A stretch of 64,000 nucleotides of DNA from Prunella strophiata. Lineage: Eukaryota; Chordata; Aves; Passeriformes; Prunellidae. The DNA is taken from the NCBI GenBank assembly GCA_036583965.1, contig JAZBQD010000015.1, positions 72,580,330 through 72,644,329 on the forward strand, given 5' to 3'. The translations under genes were made by a program, and so were the position numbers. The notes under the pieces are model-generated. The model did not search any database, was not told the origin of the DNA, and saw only the letters and a program-made list of their open reading frames with translations. Below, in pieces: positions 12,025-25,139 of the stretch (position 1 is the first letter of the stretch; every line of letters starts with the position of its first letter).

Positions 12025-12435
12025 TATGGAATCTTAGAGTTTCCTTATTAGGAAGAGACTAAAATCATCTAGGAGACAAAAATCACCCTGCACAGGGCAT
12101 TCCCAAGAGTCACACTGTGAGCCTGAGAGCATTGTCCAAGTGCTTCTTGAATTCTGGCAGTTTTGTGCCATGACCACTTCCCTGGGGAGCTTTTACTGGT
12201 GCCAACCACTGGGTGAAGAAGCTTTTCATAATATCTAAACTAACTCAGGCCATTCCCTCAGTCCTGCCACTGATCACCAGAGAGAAGAGATCACTGATTG
12301 CCCTTCCACTTTCCCATGTGAATAGATTGTGGACCACCATGAGATCTCTTCTCAGTGTCCTCTTCTCCTGGCTGGACAAGCCAAGAGACCTCAGCTTCAA
12401 ATGGCTTCCTCTAGGACCTTCAGCATTTCTGTAGC
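12025..12435 (-). mobile_element. CR1 LINE 3' part, antisense
   Basis: Antisense CR1. Readable segments in plus-strand order: a degraded 3' terminus (GGAATCTTAGAGTTTCC), 'CCCAAGAGTCACACTGTGAGC', 'GACCACTTCCCTGGGGAGC', 'CACTGATCACCAGAGAGAAG', and 'CTGGCTGGACAAGCCAAGAG'. It breaks off after 'CCTCTAGGACCTTCAGCA'. It belongs to the same CR1 subtype as the 20118-20600 copy, sharing the 'CAAGAGTCA..CC..GTG' and 'ACCACTTCCCTGGGGAGC' blocks. Open frames on both strands here are shadows of this element. Confidence 0.92.
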
Positions 12436-13320
12436 AACAAAAACAGACATTGACAAGAGCTGCAGTCACTTTAAAAGGTGAACACAGAAATGAACAAATT
12501 TCTTGAAAAAAGGTAGAAGAAAAAGATAGGAGGTGAAAGTCTTCTCAGATAGCATAGAAGTTACTTGCAGACCACACTGAAAACAAAAAAAAATATTGTA
12601 TGCTTCTCAGAAGTAAAAATCTCTCGAATCCTTATTGACAAGGAATTTACGCTGTGATAAGCAAAGTGGTTAAAAAAGTAAAGGCATTGTAAACTAGATC
12701 AGAAATCAGACTGTGATTCCAAATAAAATACCTAGTAGTTGAGCATTCACATGTAAAAAATTATTTCTAAATCTCATATTAAGGACAGATTGACTCTTCT
12801 CCAAGAAAAACAGCAAAACCACAATAATTAATGATACACAGATCTACAGTGATACACAAGGAATAATTACTATGTATTCTCTGTCTATCCTTCAGATATT
12901 TTTCAACTATTTTGTAAATATATGCGTGCAAGACCACAAAAACTTGCACATATATACACATGCAGATTTTTGGAGAATAAATATATTTGATAATTTCCTT
13001 AATATTTGATAAACAGCGTACATTTTACTCTTGGGAAATTTTGTCTAAAATGTTTTTCTTTCATGCTACTTCAAAGATAAATTTCCAATAGTTTTGTTGT
13101 TTCCACTATTTTTTTTTTTATTTTCTGGAATTATCCTTGCAAATGAGCTTAGTAAGAAAAATGTTCCTAAGTCTATAAACTTTAAAAAGAAGGAAGAAAA
13201 CCTAATTCTGCATGTAAATACAATGTTTTCCACAGTTAGAATCTAAGTTTCTTTCACCCAATCAAGTAAGCAGGAAAAATCCATATGGTTTATGTTGCCA
13301 CAGTGATGCTGATTAGGTTT
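12436..13320. other. Unannotated AT-rich DNA
   Basis: No gene or repeat recognised. The last five bases (GGTTT) may be the left target-site copy of the LTR candidate that follows. Confidence 0.5.
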
Positions 13321-13811
13321 TGCCTGTTTTTGTTTTATATGTTCCCTGTATTCTTCACACATATAGTTGTAGCTCTGTAGCCTTTTGTATTGTATTAGTG
13401 GCTAGTTTTCCCAGTACTTTTCCATTAGCCTTTCCCTAGGCAGAAAGACAAAACAAATTCCAGAGCTCCAAGTCCCTGGAGGTACAAGACCCCAGTGCTA
13501 TCTTGGTTCTTCCTGGGAACCAAGGCCAAGAACAACTCTTCAAGACGCATTTTCATGGACAAAGTACAGCTAGTGCTGAGGGGAGGCTCCAGAGAAGGGG
13601 CTTGACTTGGGGGGGAATTGCATCACCACTTGTCCTCCTAATTGGTGCTTTTTATCAATCATGCTAATTTCCTAAATCCTATGAATGTGTACTCATCCCT
13701 GTAGGGGCGGGCTATTGTGGACATCTTTCCATAACTGCCTCTGAAGGCCTTCAAATAAAGATCCCCTTTTATATTACCTCCTTACTAAAATTGTCTTGAA
13801 TTTGATTTCCA
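13321..13811 (+). mobile_element. Probable solo LTR, plus strand
   Basis: The interval begins TG (13321) and ends CA (13810-13811), flanked by near-identical 5-mers GGTTT and GGTTG. It stands out by higher GC and CpG content than its surroundings, an inverted CCAAT box near 13640, and a polyadenylation signal AATAAA at 13754-13759, about 55 bp before the end, where an R/U5 would place it. No retroviral coding sequence flanks it. I do not recognise the family, no convincing TATA box is seen, and the duplication has one mismatch. The right half (from about 13440) is firmer than the left end. Confidence 0.5.
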
Positions 13812-16800
13812 GGTTGGGAAAAAGGCAAGAACCGTAAGAATCAAATAATTCTGAATACAAATCCAGTTAATTACTTTGGAATGTTGCTTAGACCTGCAAA
13901 TCACAATCCATTGTATTCTTGAAACTATCTGAGGTAGTAACTAAATCTGAGAGGGCATGTGAAAAGATCAGGGAACATACTCAATTAAAGGGAAGACCCA
14001 CTTAAGAGTCATAAAGTGGGAAGACCCACTGAGGGGTCTCCTTTATGCTGTTGGTGTGTGTCCCTGAACAAGTCAGCCAAACCACTCTCCATTCCAGTGA
14101 GCTGCTCAGTGAAGAGTCCCCTTAACAGGATGCTGACAGACTGGTTGAGCACAAGGGTGTCAGCTTTCCTGGGACACTGACAGACAAACCAAATCCTAAG
14201 GGTCAAGGAAATCTCCTCTCTTCATGTGACAAGAGAGAAAGGAGTGCATTTAGCCTTCTTGATTTTTTAGATTTTGAATCATAGATGGGACAAGCTGCAG
14301 CTTGCAGCAAACACCATTAACTTGTTATTTGATTATTAGAAATTATGTACAGTTGTTATTTTAATGAAACCAAACTGACAACTGCTGAAAAATGACAATT
14401 GAAACAAGTTTCACTGATGTTGAAGAGTACAAGCATCACTGGTGACAAACTGAAAATAAACACCAAACTAGCCAAACAGCTTGCAAATTTGCTAAATCAG
14501 ATGTACAAATTACACCATTTCTTGTAGTAACTCTACTGATAGTGAGTAATTTAATCTGAGAAATTAAATTCTGTCCTGTTACTGCAATGCATATGGATCA
14601 CCTACAATGCATCTTTTGCCTTTTTTTTTTTTGCTTTTTTGTTCTTAATTCATAAATATTACTCAGTCATCATCTGTCCTAACTGGAATGTTGGTACAGA
14701 AAGACATATATGATCAGATGTCTGGAGCCATAATCCATACTGTTCAGAGTATCATCAAAAAGACATTCAGAGGAAGGGTCTGTAGAACATAAAATGCCTC
14801 TGGATGGCTTTCTGTTTGAAATCAGTGTCCTTTTCACATCTTAGAGAAGGTGAAAGCCACATAATAGCTAGATGACATATGAGCAAAACATCCAGAGCTC
14901 TCAGTTGTTTTTCACTGTATTGCCTTAAAAACATTGCCTTAAAAACAACTATTTCCCATAATTATCTTAAGTAGAAATTTTCCTGATTTTTCAAGTTAGT
15001 TTGGGTAGACATTATCTTAAAATACCAGTTCAGGTTTTCCAAAAATTAAAACCTATAGATGATGAGAGAAAAAAGCATTTAAAAATCTGAATCTTCAGAT
15101 TATTGTAGCGTTTTTTTTGCTGTGTATATACCACACAAACACACAGAGAAACACATACACATGCCACAAATACACGCACAGGCATGCATTTTGAAACCAT
15201 GTAGAAATGATACTTGCATATTTTTCTAGCCTGCAGGGAAAATCGTTATAGCTTTTATCACTGAGGGTATGAAAAATTCAACATTAAATCATTTTGAATT
15301 AATGGGAATTTTTCTCTTAGGGCAGAAATAATTCTGTGTGGTACCTCCTGGAAGCCAAATAAGATGATTTCAGTCTCTTGGGAGGTGCTACAACAGCTTC
15401 ACAGAAGAAGCCTTTTGACTGACTTACATTTAATTCCCAGTAGGTGTTTCATTTTCTCTTAAAGATTTAGTCATTATTTTTCCTTTTTACTCAGAACAAA
15501 CATCTTTCTCTTCAATTGAAATAAAAAGGATCAAAACTCAAAGAGCTTACTTTTTCATAAAATATAGGACATGCACATTTTCTTTCTAGAAGCAGTCTTC
15601 TAATTCATCTGAATGATGACCTAATATTGATGAATGAAAGAGAAGAATTAAATGTATGTTTCTGCAGGTGCAATGAAAAAAGGAAATGTTAAAAGATAAA
15701 TGTATGGATAAGAAAAAATTCAATTTTCAACCCAGGTTATCTGTTTTGACACATAACATTCCACAGATTAGACTATCAACTGAAAAAAAATCAAATCTAA
15801 AATGGAAGCAGAATTGTTACATGTTTATCTTTTCAGAATTCAAAGGAATGTAAAGCACTCCATAGGAGAAATATTAACAACATTATGAAGGGAGTAAGAG
15901 AGGGAAGAGGAAAAAAAAAACCCAAAAATGTGGACTCCACCAGATAGATGCAAGTAGACACTTGCAGGAAAAAAGTAGAGATACAGTAGGTAGACATAGA
16001 CGGAGAACCTCTAAAACCAGAATTCATCTTCTCTACATTAAACACACTAATAAGATTACCACATTTCAGATAATCATATTACAAACTTAGGTTTCAAAAA
16101 CTGTTCACTAATAAAATTCCCTAAATCAGTAAGTTTTGGTATGAATATATAGTCATCCTTCATGTCTTCTCCCTCAGCAAAAGCTATACAAGCTCTCCTT
16201 TCTTTTCCACATGTTGTAATACTATATTTATACCCCATTCTGCGTTTCTCAAAAAGTAACATTAACAGAATATTTTACATTCTCTCATCATGAGAATAAT
16301 AACCTCTACAGAAAAGTACTTTAGCATTACCTCGTTTGTATTTTTTTCTTTCAAGTAGAAGGCAAAAAAAAAAAAAATTAATGCAGCTTAGCCAAAGAAT
16401 AATGCATAGCTCTAGGAGTGCTGTAAAAGTTCTCTATGGAGAACACCTGACATGAACAAAATGCATCTAGGTGGAGAAAGGTGCAAGCAGGTGTGCAATC
16501 AGCAACCAGTTCAAACTCATGAAAAGCAGGAAGCAGAACAACAGGAATTTCAAGGGCTGCTGCTATGAAATCTGAGCTAAATGGCTAATTATTATGTTTA
16601 TTATATACATGACTTAAGAGAAACTGCAAGATTAAGTCTTATTATAGCTTTTGGTAATTTTTGAGATCTTCTCCTGAATCACAAGCTACCTTTGTTTTTT
16701 AGATAAGTGCATTTTCCTGAAATATGCAAAATACCTACAGAGTTAATAACAAGCCATAAAAATTTATATTGCAATCAGATATTAGACTGTAGAGTTTGGT

Positions 16801-16856
16801 ATGAAACAAACACAGCAGATAATCTATTCATTTTATACTGTCTTTTCAGAAATAGA
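13812..16856. other. Unannotated AT-rich DNA with small duplications
   Basis: No gene recognised. Small local features: a 13-bp direct repeat GGGAAGACCCACT at 13990-14002 and 14018-14030, a perfect 14-bp tandem duplication at 14919-14946 (unit ATTGCCTTAAAAAC), and an interrupted CA-rich stretch around 15131-15184. Confidence 0.55.
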
Positions 16857-17045
16857 AAAGAAACCAAAGAAGAAAAAAAACCAAAACAAACCCAAACCAA
16901 AACCAACCACAAAAACAGACAAACAAAACCAAAACCAAACCAACCAAACCAACACCCCCAGTCCCCCTCTCCCCACAAAAAACCAAAAAAAAACAAAAAA
17001 CAAAACAAATAATAAAAAAACCAACAAAACCAAAAAACCCAGAAA
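16857..17045 (+). repeat. A/C-only low-complexity tract, (AAACC)n-like
   Basis: About 190 bp made almost entirely of A and C on the plus strand, with units such as CCAAAAC, AACCAAACC and CAAAACAAA. Open frames of 77-108 codons on both strands here encode only Lys/Pro/Gln/Asn/Thr-rich or Phe/Gly/Leu/Trp-rich strings and are artefacts of the composition. The tract is not a simple tandem repeat with one period. Confidence 0.85.
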
Positions 17046-17739
17046 AACCGGTTTTGAAAAAGTCACTAAAGGACTTGCCAAGTAAGAATATCCTGAGGTA
17101 CAAAACGTTTCTAGAGTGTGTTTTAAACTCTGAAAATTATGATCCCAGCTACTTATCACTGATAGTTACTATGTTGCTTTGTTTTTTTCATTTTCATTTA
17201 GTCAAATGTAGCTGTTAACCAACTCAGAAATCACTGTGATTTGAAATCTTTTCATGCTCATGCTTGTGACAAACTGCATAAGTTGAAAGAAAAATAAATA
17301 ACTTTTTGGGTGGTTGCTGGTTCTCCTTTTCTCCAAAATGGGCTTCTGTTAACATTTTAATGTTTGACAACTTAACATGGCATGGTGAATATTGCAACTC
17401 ATCTTTCTGCAATTTGATAGTCCATTTTCTAAATCAAGAATGCCAGCTCCTATGAGTTTATTCCCCTTAACAGATTCTACATTCAGTAGGAAGTGGATGA
17501 CTACACAAATTTGTAAAACAGGCAGTATTTGTCACCAAATTTCAAGTGGCAGACATGACTAAAAGAGAAAGTAATTGATCGCTGCAATCTGTGATTAAAG
17601 AAAGTACTAAGAATATTTTTCCTTATATCTTAATTTACTTAGAAATTTGTCTACCCTTTGAAGTCAGAAGGCAATTAAAGCAACAACATATTGCCAATTC
17701 TTATTCAAAATTAACAGTTATCTCTCTCTTCACTAAAAG

Positions 17740-17772
<33 letters not shown>

Positions 17773-19325
17773 GTTTAGGAAAACATATTCCCTGATTCTC
17801 TCCCTGTGAATATGAAATTCCGGACTGATCTGTGCCATGATACATGGATTAAAATGCTGGTGTTGAGCAAGTATAATCTAACAAATGCTGCCCTTCTACC
17901 AGAGAGTTAACTCCAGATGTACTTTTCTTCAAAGAAAAGTTCATGGAAAAAAAACCAAACCAGCAACTCAGTCTACCTAAATTATCTAAGTTGTTTAATT
18001 AATTGCAAGAAAATATGTTAATCTTTGTCTATTGTGTCTGCTGTTTTGTATTTTAGAATCTTACTACCTTAATCTGTTTCCAGGAACAATTAGAAAATGT
18101 ATAATAGGCGCGGCCATGGCTTCTAATTCCTGGAAAAAAAATATACATATAGTCTTTTACAAGAAACAATTTTACAATATATTGAAGAGGAAAATACAAG
18201 CTTTCAAATAAGATAGATGGTCAAAATAATAACCATATAACCCTACTTGTATCAATGGCCACATAATCCAACTAGTCACTAATAACAGGTTGATTTTATT
18301 AGAAGTCAAACACTGTTGGGATACCTTCTGCTGGAAGAAAATGAGTGGCTTCTTACTTCTATATCACTGAATTGATAAATAAGTAAAAGTCTAGCCTGTT
18401 GTTTCACTGCAAAAAATGCAAAAATTTCAAAGTGTTACTATACAGCATGAAGAGGTTGCATCACTGGGTACTTATTAGAGAGATAAAAGCTAGAATCCCC
18501 CTACCTGGGGTACATTTAAACTCTAGAAGTCTACTGATTTAAGATTGTTGTATGTACACCAAAGAAAATAAATTCTACCTAAATGGTAATTACTGAAAAA
18601 TTAATTCTTCAGTACATAGGATAATAAATTGCCTTTTTAACAAAATCTCTACAGATGAATATGATTTAGAAAAATTCCTTCTCCCTAGACAAATAATAGA
18701 TAAAGTAAATTTTTGAGAAATTAATCCAAGAAAGAAGAAGTTAATTATTTTCCAATAGCTCAGCACACAGTATAAACTGAACTTACAATACAATGCAATA
18801 TATGAGCATTGAATTTAAAAAGTAAATATTTGAAGGTTGCTAAGCAACAGTCTTTGTTTATTATATTGGTTCTGAAATGAAAGCAATAAAAGCATAAAAC
18901 AAAGGAAACAAATGTACAAGAATATAATCTATTTCACACTCAACATAAAAACCTCTTTTGTTTACAGAATATAAATTAATAAATATTCTTGACAACAAAT
19001 TGATCTACAGTTCAATGAAATTTTCCTCTATGCATTGTTACTGTTATTTTGACTTCACTTTCAAAACATTAGTAAACAAGACATAACTAAGTAAGAAGTA
19101 AAAAACTACAGAAAAATTGTCTTATTGAATGAAGTTTCTGGGAAATGCTCAAACTAAATTTATTCTATATCTGAGTGTGAACACTGACCAACAGAAACAA
19201 GAAATATTAATTTATAATAAAAATATCAATGCATATAGACTTGATTGTCCAAATGTCACTTTAAAACATATGTTTATTTCTTATAAAATAACATTTTTAA
19301 TGAACATTTCTTCTTATAAAATAGG
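17046..19325. other. Unannotated AT-rich DNA
   Basis: Includes an A30 run at 17740-17769 and an isolated CpG cluster GGCGCGGCCATGG at about 18107-18119, unusual for its AT-rich surroundings. No gene or transposable element recognised. Confidence 0.55.
17740..17769. repeat. A30 homopolymer
   Basis: Thirty consecutive A residues. I found no processed-gene body upstream of it, so I do not call a retropseudogene. Confidence 0.9.
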
Positions 19326-19456
19326 TGATCAAAGACAGGTTGGATGTGGCTTTGAGCAATTTGGTCTAGAAGAAGATGCTATCCCTGTCCATGGCAGGAG
19401 TGTTGGAACTAGATGAACTTTAATGTCCCTTGACATCCAAATTATTCTATGAATCT
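19326..19456 (+). mobile_element. CR1 LINE 3' end, plus strand
   Basis: About 130 bp of the extreme CR1 3' region: 'AAAGACAGGTTGGATGTGGC', 'CAATTTGGTCTAGAAGAAGATG', 'CCCTGTCCATGGCAGG', 'GTTGGAACTAGATGAACTTT', then a degraded ATTATTCTATGAATCT terminus. Truncated 5' end, non-coding. Confidence 0.9.
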
Positions 19457-20117
19457 ACAATATAAAAGAGGGATTTATTCTTCCTGTTTCTGAATCACTC
19501 AGGTTACAAAAAGCCAAGTTTGTGACTATGTATCAGGAGACTGCCTAGGCCTGTCCAGTTGTGGAGCAGTGTAGCCACAATGAAGGAACAGCTGCTTCCC
19601 AAACATTGTTGAGGCAGTTGCTGAAGGTTAACCATTTTCTTCTTGTGACAAATCCCTTGCAGTGAGTGGAGAGAAGGGAAGTGGACTCACTCTGTGAAAA
19701 GGAATATTCTATCCTCATGATGATTCTCAGTTGGAGAAGTGCCACCAGACCCAGTCTGACTTAATGTTTGAAACCTGAAATTGGACTCAATATGTCTGCT
19801 TAATATGTCTGCCCTACAACTACCTGCATTTTCTCTGTTTGTGTCATCATTTCAGTTCTTAAAAAGACGTGTGGTTCTCTTTCACAGCTTTCAATTTTTT
19901 CTTCAGTGAAAGTAAATGAGGTCAAGACTTTCTGTAAATGAGACAGATGACCAACTAGGAAAGGTGACATTGGCCATCTTGCAATGTGCCTGACAGCAGT
20001 CATTGGGGCTGAGATTTTGTACCTCTCATTGGATATACTGCTGAAGTGGATGAGGCCTTGCTCATCCCACAAAGTGAACCTCAGACTCAATATATAACAA
20101 AATTCTAAAATATGCTG
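19457..20117. other. Unannotated DNA between two CR1 copies
   Basis: Slightly richer in G+C than average, but no repeat or gene is recognised. The minus-strand open frame of 111 codons (19800-20135) shows no family signature and runs into the CR1. Confidence 0.5.
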
Positions 20118-20600
20118 AGTTGCAAGGATCCACAAGGATCATCAAGGCCCATGCCTGAACTTGTGTAGGACACTCCAAGAGTCATACCATGGACCATGGA
20201 GTGTTGTCCAAACACTCCTTGAGTTCTGTCAGGCTTGGAGTTGTGACCACTTCCCTGGGGAGCCTATTCCAGTGCCCAGCCACACTGTGGGGAAACAACC
20301 TGTTCCTGATAGCCAACCTAAATTTCCCCTGAATCAGCTTCACACTGTTTCCTCGAGTCCTGTCACAGGTCATGAAAGTGAAGAGAATCATTGCCTCTCC
20401 CTCATCTTCCCCTTGTGAGGTTGTTGAAGAGCAGTATGAGGTCTCCCCTCAGTCTCCTCCAGGCTGAACAGGCCAAGTTCCCTCATCCAGTCCTCATAAG
20501 GCTTCCCCTCCAAACTGTTTACTGTCCTCTTGGCCCTCTTTTTGATGCTCTCTTATAGCTTAATGTATTTTTAATGTTGTAGTTCCCAAAGGGCCAATGT
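20118..20600 (-). mobile_element. CR1 LINE 3' part, antisense
   Basis: A well-preserved antisense CR1 of about 480 bp. In plus-strand order it shows the 'GGATCATCAAGGCCCATGCC' segment, 'CACTCCAAGAGTCATACC', 'GACCACTTCCCTGGGGAGCC', 'CGAGTCCTGTCACAGGTCA', 'GGTCTCCCCTCAGTCTCCTC', 'AGGCTGAACAGGCCAAGTTC', 'GGCTTCCCCTCCAAACTGTT' and 'CTTAATGTATTTTTAATGTTG'. It runs further into ORF2 than the 12025 copy. The ATTCTATG terminus is missing or degraded at the left end. Confidence 0.93.
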
Positions 20601-23600
20601 TTTATCTTTCATTGTTAACAGTGCATGTCAAGTCTTTTCAGGATAGCTTCCTGACTGTGTGGCAAAATTCTTGGTCTTCTATCAGTACTTTCATATCTTT
20701 GAAAAGATATTTCTTTGATCTATCTTCCCTTTTCAACTACACTTGAATTTTACCTCAGTTGCTACAAATGTTACCATATGTACATAAACATGGACATGCA
20801 CTAGGGCAGTGGAAATGCTGGTATTTTATTTCACAATTCTCAGACACTTTTATCCCAGAGAAACTGGAGTAGTCTGTCAAGATAAACATCTGAAATCATT
20901 CATGCTTTTGGGGTATATTTGTGTTTTAAAAACCAGAAAATGTTATGATGAGACTTTTTCCCTTAAACAAACACAAAACCAAACCACCAAGGAAACCGAC
21001 CCCATTTTTTTTCTAGGTATTTTAAAATGCCCTATATACTTTTTTAACGAAAAAGAAAAAAGAAATTCAAAGAACAATTAAGGCTCACGTTCAATTCTCT
21101 GTAAATATCCATAAGTATTGTATATAAGGTATGTTGCTGTTTTGTTGTTATGTTTGGTTTCAGTATTGGGTTTTTTGTGGGGAGGAGTGGTTGTATGTCA
21201 GCAAAATGAATAAAGTCAAGTGCTAAATTGTGGCAACTGAACTTTCAAATGCATCATTTTGAAGGTATTAACAAGGTATTTTTCAAGCTTACTCTTATTC
21301 TTCTAAGATAACAAGAAAAACAATCTGTTTTTAGTGTTTTATTTTTCAATAAGGATTTCTCTCTGAATATTTTTGAAGAAAATGGGGCTTACTTGGCTCA
21401 GTCACTCTTTGGCCTGTGGATAAATAGTCCATTCTGATGTCTTGGCTGCATACTGGAAGCAAGACTCAACCAGCTGAGCAGATATTTCTTAAGATAATCA
21501 GCGACTATGAGAAGAAAATCCAAACTAAATAAAAACAAATCAATGTAAAAATATTTTCATTAAAATAGGAAACTGTACATGCTCTCTAGATTTTTAGTCT
21601 TCCTTTGAAAAATGGGAAAATTGTCAATGGTTTGGAAAATACAGAAGAGAAAGGAATAATTTTAGATTAATGTCCTCTGGGAAGGCATGCAGTGCATCCA
21701 AACATGCAACAACTTTAAAACTCTGGTTCTGAAATACAGTTCTGATCTGCAAAGAACTGAGTACCTTTATAGACAACCAGACTGTCCTGCTCTTTAATGA
21801 CTGTTAGTGGAAAGTATGACAAGAACTTGCAAAAACACATCCTTAATTTTGAGCTTTGTTGCGAGTGATATGTATCCTTGTCACATAGAATGTTGAGCTC
21901 TCAATGTAAACACACATTTTGATAACCATAAATACAATGTGATCCTATAAAATACTAGAAGAAACTGTAGACCTGACTTCTTACAGCTCCCACTGCCATT
22001 CAGCAACCATTCCTAAAGGAATGGCTTAATAAGCATCACCAAGAAAATAAGTTCCTTAGTTTAGCAATGATTTTCAAAATCACTGTTAAAAATAGAACCG
22101 AAAAACCCTCCACCTGAATGCTAAAAAGAAGAGTATCAAAAAGAAGAGTCTGATAAAGCTATAAAGTTTATTTCACAGAATAATTGTATTGGGTTATTAA
22201 TCAACAAGTTAAGTTATTAACCTGTGAGTCAATTACAAATTTGGAGGCAGCCAAGCATTAGGAAACAATAAATGGGAAGTGGATTCAAGTCAACCCTGTT
22301 TATAGATTAAGGATGTAACAAGTTCTACTTCCATGAACACAGTAGGAAGCTGTCAGCAAGGACACCATCTTTACTCACAATTAGCAACATTTTTCCAATT
22401 AGTATGGAGCCACAGGTACTATTAGCTAATTTCCCTGCTCTTGCAATTGCATTTTTGACTTTTTTGCTTACTTTCTGTGTGGATTTTTGTTACATAACTA
22501 AAAAAAGAAAAATCTGTCTCCTCCTTCACCTTGCTAAAAGCCATGCTTGCCAGAACACGTCCCCCTCCCTGTGTAAATTCTCAGTCATTCTTGGGAAGTG
22601 TGATACAGTACCTAGGTTGAGAAGTAGCACATAGTTTTGTCCCTTTTGAAGGTCCCTTCCACTTCAACTGGACAAGACCTTAAAAGAAATAGCAACACCT
22701 GACACTTGATACCACCTAAAAAAAGATAAAAATATTTGAGGGAAATTGTTTAAGCCTGTACTTTATATTCAAAATACTTCCCCAATTCCATTGAAAGGAC
22801 ACAACACAGCTGAACATGTAGCAAATATGATGCCCTTTTTTTTTTCCTGCAGGTGTTTTTCAAGGTATTTCCAAGGAAAACTTTTGCAACAAGCAGTTAG
22901 CCATAAAGAACAGTGTGTAAACTTATGGTTCCTTGTCTTAATCCCAAAGCCTGAGAGGAAAATGTTGACAATAAATTCCTCATCATCACAAGTATCACTT
23001 CTTAAGAAAATATATTACAATTAAATTCCCTACACAGAGGGATATGGAACTATATGAATTATACTTTGTATTCATTAAGTTTTTGCCTGTTTCACCAGCA
23101 GTGTTTCTGGCTGCCCAGCACAATTCATGTCTCATTATCAGGATGAATATGGAATAATGCAAACAAACTTTTCTACTTTATAATTGTTGTTGGCAGCATT
23201 TAACATTTACATACATGGAATATTAGCACAAGGGATACAAAGTCATTATAAACTAATGCTTCACAAAGTGGAAAGACAATATCCTCAGCATCACTCTGCA
23301 CTGCATTTCAAATGGCACATTTCAGGCGATTTATGCTAATTTCCATCATTTACAGAACATAATGATACAAATCTGCTAGATTTCATAACAACAGCCTCTA
23401 AGTGTTTAGAACGATGAAGAACATGGTAATGGTCTCATTAACTGTAAGTCGAGAATCAAATTTCCATTTCTAGGCAGAACTGTTATTGCTTTACTCATGA
23501 TCCACAACACTTCATATTTCACAACTTATAACAGAGCTGGTCAGCTCCATTTCTTTCCCTTAGTCCCTTAGTGGCCTCATTGAGTAACCCCAAAGCAATA

Positions 23601-25132
23601 AAGTGAGAGCAATTGATACTGATCTCACCTGATGTAACTTGTTGACCACTTTCTGGCTGGTATTAGCTTGACAAAGGACAGTGATATCCAGTTTCCCTTG
23701 ATGTGCTTAGGAGCGTTAAGTATATACAGGGTTCACAGCTTAAGCCATTGATATATTGAAAGAAGAAGGCAATAGCACAGCAAATGTTTGCCTTTCAATC
23801 TGACATTATAGTGAGAAGGATAATGAACACTGTGTTCATAAGAAAAAGTATGGCTAAAGCAAGCAAAAAGCCATTATTTCTGAAGTACATGAATGCTGGG
23901 AGGTATTAGGAGAAAAAGGTCAACTGACTGTCCAAAGCCTATCAAAAAGGTTAGTTACATCAAACAGTACAGCCAAGATATGTCCTGGATCAACAGCGGA
24001 AATACTTGTCTATTTATTCCTTCTTCTCATCCTCAAAAATTTTTATCAGTAGATTTGAGTAGAATATTGAAAAGGACAATGACGAGTTGAATAGAAACAA
24101 ATTTGTTCCAGGTTATCCTTAAGCACCTTGGATTCATCCCATCACACTGACAAGGTGACGTACAGTTACTGACCCATAACTTCAGATATATCCCAGTTAT
24201 GTCATTTCCTAAACTTTTATTTGCTAAGGGAAACAATTTACATAATGACTGTTCACATCAAAGTCAGTAACGATACAGCTGTTTTTCAAAGCTTTATCTT
24301 CTGAATCATTAATATCCTAGGACTGCAGGAATTTGTGTTGTGGATGTTATAAATTTAAAAGCATAACTTATATTAAGTACTTATACACAATGATCAATCA
24401 TTATACATATAAATGGCTTTCCACAGACTTGCATTTCCATAGACTTGCATTACTCAGCAGCTGTGTCAGTGACCTGTCTGATACAGTTATTTGAGCTGAT
24501 ACACTGTATCTAAATGAATAGCAATAAAAATAAATCCTTTCACATTCTTAAATAAACAAATCCTTAAGTGTTATTTCTATATGAAAGAAGAAAACAGAGA
24601 AAATGTTTAGGTTACTCCAAGAATCTAGAGATAATAAACTCTAAATAGTAATAATAAAGATAATAAACTCTTAAATAGTAAGCATCAAGTACTAAAACAC
24701 TGTAGAAATTGAAGGTATTGCAGCGTAGCAGAGATGAAAGATCCTCCAGCATTTCTGCAGCAGATCATTTTACATTAGCAGCAGTCAATAAGCCACCAAA
24801 GGTGCAATGCCACAAGAGATTACAGACTTAGAAATGTATAGATACAACACTTAGAATTTAGAGAAATTGAAAAAGTATGTACTGGGAGTAATTTAGGTGC
24901 TAACACTATACAACCATATTGTTTTACCCAAATTGCATTAATTTGATCATGAGCAGTATAAACAGTGGCAAAACTACCAATAATGAAATAACTAAAAGAT
25001 TTTTGCTTTTTTGTTACTAGCCCAAAAGACTTTGTGGAGGTACAAGAAACGCTGTTACCTTGTTCTTCTAAAGTTCTGCTAAGATTTTTAATGTTTGCAT
25101 TTTTGTAATGGAGTTTTTCACGCATTTTCATG
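20601..25132. other. Unannotated AT-rich DNA
   Basis: No gene recognised. Near 22650-22680 a short phrase (GAAGGTCCCTTCCACTTCAACTGG) recalls the CR1 3' end but is too short to call firmly. Small duplications: AAAAAGAAGAGT twice at 22123-22149 and an AGATAATAAACTCT unit repeated with a 29-bp period at 24629-24681. Confidence 0.5.
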
Positions 25133-25139
25133 TAAACAG

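Noticed and set aside
16707..17159. Five overlapping open frames of 77-108 codons
   Set aside because: All are produced by the A/C-only tract, which lacks stop codons in several frames.
17591..17809. A30 tract as the tail of a processed pseudogene
   Set aside because: No gene-like body, polyadenylation signal at the right distance or target duplication was found upstream.
22560..22680. CR1 3'-end scrap
   Set aside because: Only one short phrase (GAAGGTCCCTTCC) matches, and no terminal ATTCTATG unit follows.
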